A DNA stretch of 8,073 bases from JBLHLB01 sp047618505 (GTDB lineage: Bacteria; Planctomycetota; UBA1135; GCA-002686595), in assembly GCA_047618505.1 (NCBI GenBank), contig JBLHLB010000187.1, positions 1 through 8,073 on the forward strand, in the 5' to 3' direction. Below are positions 1 through 5,629 of this stretch, one piece after another. The translations under genes and the position numbers were made by a program. Numbering within the stretch: the first letter of the stretch is position 1; the number at the start of each line of letters is the position of its first letter. The notes beneath the pieces are model-generated. The model saw nothing but the letters and a program-made list of their open reading frames with translations, had not been told where the DNA came from and made no database searches.

Positions 1-31
1 TCGTATCCGGCGCGAGGGCCCTTCTCATTCC
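1..31. other. Upstream edge before fmt
   Basis: These bases precede the fmt start. One plus frame stays open from the left edge through the fmt ATG to a stop near position 48, so an upstream gene could overlap the start of fmt. Too little is present to identify it. In many bacteria def (peptide deformylase) lies directly upstream of fmt, but nothing here shows that. The only purine-rich stretch is GAGGG at 14-18, about 13 bases before the ATG, which is a poor ribosome binding site. Confidence 0.3.
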
Positions 32-982
32 ATGCGCACTGTCTTTTTAGGGTCGCCGCCCTTCGCGACGCCCGTCCTGAACCGACTCCTGGCCAGCCCT
101 GTGTCGCCAGGTCTCGTCGTGACGCCTCCGCCCCGCCCCAGGGGTCGTGGACGTACGGTTCAGCCCAGTGCTGTCTCCGAGCTGGCCCATGCCGCAGGCG
201 TCGAGGTTTGGGAGCCGGACACCGTCAAGGACGGAGCTTTTCTCGAACGCCTGAAGGCCTGGGGCGCAGACTGTTTCCTGGTCGTCTCCTATGGCGAGCT
301 CCTGCGCCAGGAATTCCTGGACCTACCGCGGCTTCGGTGCCTCAACGTGCACCCATCCCTCTTGCCGCGTTGGCGTGGAGCTACCCCGATCCCCGCCGCG
401 ATCCGTGCGGGTGATGCGATTACTGGTACGACGATTCAGGAGGTCGTACTGGCCCTCGATGCGGGGGATGTGCTGGTGCAGAGGGAGCTGCCCATCGAAC
501 CCGGGGAGACCTCCGGAGAACTGGCGGTACGCCTGGCGGAGCTCTCCGGCGAAGCATCTGTTGAGGCTCTAGAGGCCCTGGCCAGCGGCAAAGCAGAGTT
601 CACGCCCCAGGACCCGGACCGCGTCACCCTCTGCCGCAAGATGCAGAAGGAGGACGGCGCCATGAACTGGTCCCTCTCCGCGGTGGAGCTCGAGCGCCAT
701 GTGCGCAGCTTCAACCCCTGGCCATTGGCGAGCACGCTGCTGCCCGCCGAAGATGGCACGGAACCCAAAAAGTTCAACGTGCTGCGGGCGACCACTAGCG
801 AGCATGCCTGCGGCGCCGTCCAGCCAGGCACAGTCCTTGAGGCGAAGAAGGTGCTGGTCGTCGCCACCGGCGACGGAGCCCTGCAGCTGGACGAGGTTCA
901 GGTTCAAGGCAAGAAGGCTCTGCCCACCACCGCCTACCTCGCCGGTGCACGCCTGGTGGTAGGCGATCGCTTTGGGCAGTAG
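32..982 (+). CDS. fmt: Methionyl-tRNA formyltransferase
   Basis: This cytoplasmic enzyme transfers a formyl group from 10-formyltetrahydrofolate to the amino group of Met-tRNA(fMet), making the bacterial initiator tRNA. The protein has 316 residues, the usual length. The N-terminal formyltransferase domain covers about residues 1-200. It opens with MRTVFLGSPPFA and contains the signature NVHPSLLPRWRGA (105-117), with catalytic Asn105 and His107, and Asp143 in ALDAGD. The C-terminal tRNA-binding domain begins near KEDGAMNWSLSA and contains the family's FNPWP motif. The ATG at 32 is chosen because MRTVFLG is the typical family start, although the frame is open further upstream. One oddity is the early loop, which reads TPPPRPRGRGR where most relatives have TQPDRPxGRGR, so the usual Asp is missing. 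The family assignment is firm. Whether the loop change matters is unknown. Confidence 0.97.
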   Translation: MRTVFLGSPPFATPVLNRLLASPVSPGLVVTPPPRPRGRGRTVQPSAVSELAHAAGVEVWEPDTVKDGAFLERLKAWGADCFLVVSYGELLRQEFLDLPRLRCLNVHPSLLPRWRGATPIPAAIRAGDAITGTTIQEVVLALDAGDVLVQRELPIEPGETSGELAVRLAELSGEASVEALEALASGKAEFTPQDPDRVTLCRKMQKEDGAMNWSLSAVELERHVRSFNPWPLASTLLPAEDGTEPKKFNVLRATTSEHACGAVQPGTVLEAKKVLVVATGDGALQLDEVQVQGKKALPTTAYLAGARLVVGDRFGQ

Positions 983-995
983 GCGCCCAGTAACC

Positions 996-1012
996 CGCTA
1001 CCAGCGGTAGCG
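996..1012. terminator. Short hairpin after fmt, possible weak terminator
   Basis: CGCTACC (996-1002) and GGTAGCG (1006-1012) form a perfect 7-base-pair stem with a 3-base loop, starting 14 bases after the fmt stop. The position suits an intrinsic terminator, but no T-run follows (the next bases are CGGCATTT). It could equally be a small intergenic palindrome. The stem overlaps the last codons of the possible minus-strand ORF at 998-1141. Confidence 0.3.
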
Positions 1013-1141
1013 CGGCATTTGACCCCGTATCGCACTGGCCGAGTTCGAGGCGCCACTTCCAGAGTCTCCCTCCTGACGCAGACCAACCTGAAGCTCGTAG
1101 ACCATTGAGAAGTACTTCGTTTGGGTGCAGGTGTTCATCAT
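998..1141 (-). CDS. Possible small ORF or gene fragment, 47 codons
   Basis: On the minus strand, an ATG at 1141-1139 (followed directly by a second ATG) opens a 47-codon frame ending in TAG at 1000-998. The product starts MMNTCTQTKYFSMVYELQVG and ends GQMPRYRW. Third codon positions look GC-rich, like the neighbouring genes, and the frame fills much of the gap between fmt and the propeller remnant without overlapping either. Against it, the sequence before the ATG is pyrimidine-rich with no Shine-Dalgarno, an in-frame stop lies five codons upstream of the ATG, and no known family is recognised. It may be a small protein, the decayed 3' end of a longer gene, or chance. Confidence 0.3.
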   Translation of the reverse strand: MMNTCTQTKYFSMVYELQVGLRQEGDSGSGASNSASAIRGQMPRYRW

Positions 1142-1225
1142 GCGGAGGGGGAGTCAGAGTGGTGAGGGTGTGGGGTTCGTTCGCCGCGTGCGCCTAAACT
1201 CAATGGTGGGAGCGCGGGGCAAGTC
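1013..1225. other. Intergenic region upstream of the propeller pseudogene
   Basis: Apart from the possible minus-strand ORF (998-1141), nothing definite is seen here. No convincing -35/-10 pair, riboswitch or RNA gene can be picked out. A purine-rich GGGAG at 1208-1212 lies about 13 bases before the GTG at 1226 and is the only candidate ribosome binding sequence. A short plus-strand frame starts at 1140 but has no recognisable content. Confidence 0.4.
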
Positions 1226-1495
1226 GTGCGGAGTCTGGTGTTGATCGCGCTGCTCATTCTCTCTGTTTCGCCGGTGATTCCGGTCAATGGCGTATCGCAA
1301 TCTCAGGCGAGTCAATGGACCCAATTCCGTGGGCAGGCCGGGCGCGGGGCGGCGGCGGACAAGGTGCCCTATCCGGTGAAGTTGGACCCGGAAGCAAGCA
1401 TGTTGTGGGCGACGGAAATGCCCTCTGGCCATTCCTCTCCGGTGATCTTTGAGGAGCGCGTGTTTGCTACCGGGCACACCGATGGCGCCCTGGAG

Positions 1496-1501
1496 GTCCC
1501 T
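1496..1501 (+). other. Frameshift 1 in the propeller pseudogene
   Basis: Upstream of this point the reading frame of position 1226 encodes propeller sequence ending GALEV. From 1501 the frame one base earlier encodes CLDRTSGTVLW, the expected continuation. One base has been lost, possibly from the CCC run at 1498-1500. If uncorrected, the first frame runs into a stop at 1553-1555. Confidence 0.8.
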
Positions 1502-1611
1502 GTCTTGACCGTACGAGTGGTACCGTGCTTTGGCGAAGTGAAGTACAGGGCCTAAAGCCCGCCCGAGTCCACCGCGTCAACGATCAGGTCGCCTCCACAC
1601 CAACGACCGAT

Positions 1612-1629
1612 GGGGAGCGCGACGACTCC
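1612..1629 (+). other. Apparent in-frame internal deletion junction
   Basis: Here DGER is joined directly to DDSYLESIEPDTEEVLW. In relatives, as recalled from the family, a stretch of roughly 45 residues lies between these motifs and includes glycine- and serine-rich blade strands. The frame is kept, so the loss is a multiple of three. No obvious flanking direct repeat is visible. The size of the loss is an estimate from family memory. Confidence 0.6.
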
Positions 1630-1917
1630 TACCTGGAGTCGATCGAACCAGACACTGAGGAGGTGCTCTGGCACCGCGAACGCGAAGCCTTCAAGTCCGG
1701 TTGGTCGACGCCCGTCGTCTGGGAAAATGCGGGCCGCCGGGAGATCCTCGTCTACGGGATTTGGTGGCTAACGGCCTACGATTTTGAGAGCGGAGACGAG
1801 TTGTGGTCCGTGCCTGGTTTGGCGGATGAGCCGATCGTCATGCCGGCAATTGGCGAAGGACTCATCTATGTCACCTCGTACAGCATGGGATCCAACCTGG
1901 AAGTGGAGGGCTTGCCG

Positions 1918-1922
1918 GATTC
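1918..1922 (+). other. Frameshift 2 in the propeller pseudogene
   Basis: The frame before this site gives EVEGLPD, then SRA and a TGA at 1930-1932. The frame one base earlier continues FASLIADLDQDGDG, leading straight into an EF-hand. The expected join is GLPD-FASLIADLD, which needs one additional base, most simply a T in the TT of GGATTCG. Confidence 0.8.
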
Positions 1923-2169
1923 GCGAGCTTGATTGCGGACCTTGACCAGGACGGCGACGGCATGATCAACGCTGCGGAGGCAGCCGAGAACAAGAGCGTC
2001 CTCTCACGCGCGGATGCCGACGGCGAAGGTGATCACCCCCTGCGAATATTCTTTCGATTCCTGGATGAAGACAAGGACAGGAAGTTGACGGAATCCGAAT
2101 GGCCGAAGCTCGCCCGATGGAGCTGCAAGTTCGATTCGAATGGTGACGCGGCCGGGGAGTCTTGCTCCG

Positions 2170-5100
2170 CTAGCGCACGACCAAGGTCACCTGTGCTTCG
2201 ACTTCATCGCCATCCCGCAGGACCACCGCCGTGACGGTTTGGCCCGGCGCGAGCGTCTTCAGGACCTGGGAGAAGTCGCGCAGGCCAGTGATCTCGGCGT
2301 CGTCGACACGAATCAGAATATCGCCGGTTTGGAAGCCAGCTTTGGCGGCGGGTGAGTCGGGCGTGACGCCCTCGAAGCGCATGCCGACGCCGGTGAAGGC
2401 GAAGTCGGGGACGCTGCCGAAGCTGACGCTGCGGCCGCCTTCGGTGGGGCCGGAGCTGGCGGGAGCTACAGCGCCTGCTGTGAGCGAGGAAGTCAGCGGC
2501 TCCTCGCGCTCCAGCATGTATACGACGCCTTCTCGCACGAAGGTCGCGACCTTGACGAGGTCCGCGCCGGACACCTTGTCAGCCGTGTCGCTTGTGCGGT
2601 GATAGTCCGGCGTTGCCGCCGTGAAGATCTGCACTGCCGGGACCTTGGCCTGGATAAAGCTCCACTGATCGGAGGCCTCCGCCATTCCGGGCACGATCTT
2701 ATTGGCGATGCCGGTGACAAAGCCGGCGCCACGGAAGATGTGTTGCCATTCGTCAGCCGTGCCTGTGCCGTGGATCGAAATCGATCCATCAGCCAGGCTG
2801 CCGACCGTATCCATATTGATCATTCCGCGCATACCAGAGACGGGGAAGCGCGGGGCAGACACATAGTGCTGGGAACCGAGGAGCCCGCATTCCTCCGCCG
2901 AGAAGGCGACGATGACCAGGTTGCGGGAACCACCACCGCCGGCGACGAGTTGGCGGGCCAGCTCGATTAATACAGCCACGCCACTGGCGTTGTCATCCGC
3001 CCCGGGGTGGATTTGCCCTTCTTCGCCGGCGTGTGCGTCGGGCCAACCGCGACCGAGGTGGTCGAAGTGCGCGCCCAGGACGATGGATTGATCGCTCCAG
3101 TCTGCGCGGCTGCCACGGATGATGCCGATGACGTTCTTGGCGGCAGTGGGCTGCCCGTCGGGCCCGGAGAGGACGGTGAAGTTCTGGAACCAGCTGTGGT
3201 TGTCGCCGGCGGGTTCGAGGCCTAGTTCGCCGAAGGCTGCGGCGATGTAGTCCGCACTCGCATCAAGCTCCGCCGTTCCGAGTCCGCGGCCCGCCCGTTC
3301 CGGCGCCGCCAACCACTGAACGTGGGCCTCCATACGTGCGGCCGAGAAGACCGGGGGCAAGTCAGCCAATGCCGCCCGCTCTTCCTTTACTGCGGGCAGC
3401 GCCGTGTCGCCCAGGTTGACGGCAAGAGGCGATTGGTCCGTGCCCCACTGCCCCTTGACGACGTTCGTCGGCTCGTCCCCTTCGAAGGCCAGATAGGAGT
3501 ACTTGCCGTAGTGGGGGAGCTTGCGGGCGAGCCCTTCCTGGGCTGCATCCGGTCCAAGCACGATCCATCCCATGGCCCGCTCCAGGTCAACGGGATGGCG
3601 TGCGATCACAACGAAGCTGTGGTCGTTAAAGGCTACATCTTCGCCGGCGAGGGTCAGGCCAGAGTCTCTCCGGGAGGCTTCTTTCAACGATTCAAGCATT
3701 GCGGGGGCAAAGCGATTGTCGCGACCGAGGAGCCAAACGGGACGATCCGCGGGGAGTTCCGCTAGCTCGCTGTCCAAGGCCACCTCGATGTTGTGCTCCT
3801 CGCTCTTCCAATAGTCGATCAGGCCGCGATAGGAAGCGAGCGTGTCATCTCCGTCCGGCAAGACCGCAAGGACCTCAGCCTCGCCAAAGATCTGCCCGAT
3901 GGACGGCGGCGTCTCGCGCGGATCCAGGAGGCGAAACAAGTCGAAGAGCGGGTCGACTTCAAGTCCGATCGGTCGGCTGTCGGTGATCAGGCTGAAGGGC
4001 GTCTCGCGACCCTTGGTCGCCACCGACAACTCCAGCACACCGCCCTCTGTCGTAACGTGCAGGGGAATCTCCAGGTCAAAGGGGGCCGCCTTCTGCAGCT
4101 GTGCCAGTTCACCCGAAACGATGTAGCCGTTCGCTACCTCTTGAATCTCCACCTTCGAGAGTCGCAGGTGCGGTGCGCCCACTCCCTCAACCCACTGTTT
4201 GAAGTACGCCTCCAGGTCTTCCCCCGAGACTGCCTCCATGGACAGGCGGAAGTCGTCGAAGCTCGCCCGCCGCCCGCGGTTGTCGCCGTAGAACTTCTGC
4301 ACGCCCGCCACAAAGACATCATCCCCCAGGCGCCTGCGTAACATATGGAAAGTCATGGAGGCCTTTCCGTACCCAACGGCCTCCGTCGCCGCGTTGTGCC
4401 GCGACTGAAAATCACTGAGGGCCATGTCATTGCCCTCTTTCACGTAGTCGCGGTACTTCTGTAGGGTGCCACGGCGATACTCCGCTCCTTTGCCGCGTTG
4501 TTCTTGGATCAAGTGATCGGCCATGTAGGCCGTCAACCCTTCGCACCAGTTCCCGCTCTCGTAGTCGACAAAGACCGAGTTCCCCCACCAGTTGTGCAGG
4601 ATCTCGTGGGGGTACGAGGAATGCAGGATGAAGGGGAAGCGCACGATTTCGGGACCGAGCAGGGTGAAGGATGGCATGCCGTAGCCCGTCTCCCAGAAGT
4701 TCTCCACCAGGGCGAACTTGTCATAGGGATAGGGTCCGATCAGACCGCGGTACATCTCGAGATATTGGGCCGTCGCTTCGAGGTACTTGGCAGCTAGGGC
4801 TTCGTCCGCCTCATGCAGATAGACCAGGGCTTCCACTTCGCCAGCTGCTTCGCTGAAGCGCGTGAGTGGACCCCCCACGAGGTAAACCTGTTCGAGGAGT
4901 CCCTGGGACTTCCACTGGGAACGACCTGGCGTGCTTTGTGAGGTGCCGCTGCCTTGGCTGATGACGTGCCAATCCGTGGGCGCTTCGACATCGACCTCGA
5001 AGGTGATCATCTGATCGCCAAAGCTCGCGATCCATCCGCTACCGCCGTGGAGATAGACACCAATCGGGGAAACAACACCGCGCGATTCGCGAAAGCCGCG

Positions 5101-5451
5101 GGTGTATTCTTCGCGCTGATCGGAGAGCCCGAAGTCAAAATTCCCGGCGTACTCGAGCACAAGCTCGGCCCCAGGATCGGCCAAGGCTTCGGACAGTGCA
5201 TAGTGCGCGAGCCCGTCCTCCCCGTCCGTTCGCGTGAGGGACTGCGAGCTGCTAGAGATCTCGAGGGCGTCGTTGAGGTCGAAGCCGACCCCGTCCCCGC
5301 GCAGTTGTTTGGGTAGCGTGATGTGGTCTGTAACCACAAGCGTGCGACCTTCCGCATCGAGCTTCACCACGAGGTTGTGGTGAACAGAATCCTGCCCAAG
5401 GACAATGCCCGAGAGGGCGAAGGCAGCGGTGGCAATGGCAAACAGGCGCAT
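2170..5451 (-). CDS. Secreted M1-M28 metallopeptidase fusion with PDZ domain
   Basis: This is a 1093-residue exported peptidase with two predicted zinc catalytic domains. A Sec signal peptide occupies about residues 1-20. An M1-like (gluzincin) domain follows, with zinc ligands His282, His286 and Glu304 in HEILHNWWG and WCEGLTAY, catalytic Glu283 and candidate catalytic Tyr361. The aminopeptidase motif GxMEN is replaced by YGMPS (257-261), so classical N-terminal recognition is doubtful. Residues about 500-690 have no assigned function. An M28 domain spans about 700-980, with His795 and Asp797 (GAHFDHLG), Asp819/820 (GADDNASG), Glu853/Glu854 (AEECGLLGS), Asp881 and His951 (YHRTSDT); all metal-site residues appear present. 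A linker rich in Ala, Ser and Gly leads to a PDZ domain at about 1011-1093. It likely acts in the periplasm or outside the cell on peptides. It converges on the propeller remnant and diverges from the sulfatase. No clear Shine-Dalgarno precedes the ATG. The substrate is unknown. Confidence 0.92.
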   Translation of the reverse strand: MRLFAIATAAFALSGIVLGQDSVHHNLVVKLDAEGRTLVVTDHITLPKQLRGDGVGFDLNDALEISSSSQSLTRTDGEDGLAHYALSEALADPGAELVLEYAGNFDFGLSDQREEYTRGFRESRGVVSPIGVYLHGGSGWIASFGDQMITFEVDVEAPTDWHVISQGSGTSQSTPGRSQWKSQGLLEQVYLVGGPLTRFSEAAGEVEALVYLHEADEALAAKYLEATAQYLEMYRGLIGPYPYDKFALVENFWETGYGMPSFTLLGPEIVRFPFILHSSYPHEILHNWWGNSVFVDYESGNWCEGLTAYMADHLIQEQRGKGAEYRRGTLQKYRDYVKEGNDMALSDFQSRHNAATEAVGYGKASMTFHMLRRRLGDDVFVAGVQKFYGDNRGRRASFDDFRLSMEAVSGEDLEAYFKQWVEGVGAPHLRLSKVEIQEVANGYIVSGELAQLQKAAPFDLEIPLHVTTEGGVLELSVATKGRETPFSLITDSRPIGLEVDPLFDLFRLLDPRETPPSIGQIFGEAEVLAVLPDGDDTLASYRGLIDYWKSEEHNIEVALDSELAELPADRPVWLLGRDNRFAPAMLESLKEASRRDSGLTLAGEDVAFNDHSFVVIARHPVDLERAMGWIVLGPDAAQEGLARKLPHYGKYSYLAFEGDEPTNVVKGQWGTDQSPLAVNLGDTALPAVKEERAALADLPPVFSAARMEAHVQWLAAPERAGRGLGTAELDASADYIAAAFGELGLEPAGDNHSWFQNFTVLSGPDGQPTAAKNVIGIIRGSRADWSDQSIVLGAHFDHLGRGWPDAHAGEEGQIHPGADDNASGVAVLIELARQLVAGGGGSRNLVIVAFSAEECGLLGSQHYVSAPRFPVSGMRGMINMDTVGSLADGSISIHGTGTADEWQHIFRGAGFVTGIANKIVPGMAEASDQWSFIQAKVPAVQIFTAATPDYHRTSDTADKVSGADLVKVATFVREGVVYMLEREEPLTSSLTAGAVAPASSGPTEGGRSVSFGSVPDFAFTGVGMRFEGVTPDSPAAKAGFQTGDILIRVDDAEITGLRDFSQVLKTLAPGQTVTAVVLRDGDEVEAQVTLVVR

Positions 5452-5629
5452 GACATCAAGGGGTTCGGAGTCCGCCGAAGGCCACCCAGGGCCCCAGCTT
5501 TAGATTCAACCAGAGGCATTCTATCGCTGTGGCGGTACGGAACCAGGTTCCCCGCCGGCGATTGCAGGACGCTGGCGGGGAATCTGGTTCCGTACCGCCA
5601 CTTCATCCGGCGTGCTATTGTCGTGAGCT
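5452..5629. promoter_or_regulatory. Divergent intergenic region between peptidase and sulfatase
   Basis: This 178-base gap separates the start codons of two divergent genes, so promoters for both should lie here. No convincing -35/-10 boxes are visible. The main content is the large palindrome at 5529-5601, which ends 28 bases before the sulfatase start. Any sulfatase transcript starting upstream of the palindrome would carry a very stable leader hairpin. Confidence 0.45.
5529..5601. repeat. Long near-perfect palindrome, REP-like
   Basis: The arm at 5529-5556 pairs with the arm at 5574-5601 over 28 bases with one mismatch, a G facing T that would still pair in RNA. The pairing continues inward (5557-5560 with 5570-5573, including one G-T) to leave a 9-base loop at 5561-5569. 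Each arm contains the core GGTACGGAACCAGGTTCC or a near copy; the left core includes the smaller palindrome GGAACC-A-GGTTCC. There is no T-run on either strand, so a simple terminator is unlikely. A diverged single arm recurs at 7110-7128, which suggests a dispersed family such as REP sequences or a small non-autonomous element. The structure is certain; its nature is inferred. Confidence 0.85.

Larger units (their letters stand above)
1226..2160 (+). pseudogene. Decayed PQQ-type beta-propeller protein with EF-hands
   Basis: This is the remnant of a secreted PQQ-like beta-propeller protein with calcium-binding EF-hands, a type common in Planctomycetota and Acidobacteriota. It starts at GTG 1226 with a hydrophobic signal peptide (SLVLIALLILSVSP), then the family opening WTQFRGQAGRG and the blade segment GHSSPVIFEERVFATG. 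Coding then passes through all three frames. Frame one holds to about 1498. Frame two, from about 1501, gives CLDRTSGTVLWRSEVQ, HRVNDQVASTP, GWSTPVVWE and LTAYDFESGDELW. Frame three, from about 1921, gives FASLIADLD and two EF-hand loops: DQDGDGMINAAE (1944-1979) and DEDKDRKLTESE (2064-2099). Each frame change equals one lost base. About 45 residues that relatives carry between DGER and DDSYL appear absent, and the C-terminal blades are missing. The intact function is unknown. It should not give a full-length product as read. Confidence 0.85.

Noticed and set aside
1525..1932. Independent gene starting at the ATG at 1525
   Set aside because: The propeller sequence in this frame begins before the ATG, at 1501 (CLDRTSGTVLW), and continues the upstream frame. 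It is the middle piece of one broken gene.
1929..2234. Independent small EF-hand (calmodulin-like) protein
   Set aside because: Its frame continues the propeller protein through GLPD-FASLIADLD, has no proper start codon and ends in sequence overlapping the convergent gene.
2231..5316. Many long open frames on the plus strand opposite the peptidase gene
   Set aside because: They are shadows of a GC-rich minus-strand gene whose translation has clear peptidase motifs throughout; the opposite frames show no recognisable domains.
5529..5601. Palindrome as an integron attC site bracketing a gene cassette
   Set aside because: attC sites carry RYYYAAC and GTTRRRY core ends with extrahelical bases. 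The arms here lack a GTTRRRY core and pair almost perfectly, and no integrase gene is present.
5529..5601. Palindrome as a simple intrinsic terminator
   Set aside because: No T-run follows on either strand, and it lies upstream of two divergent starts rather than after a gene end.
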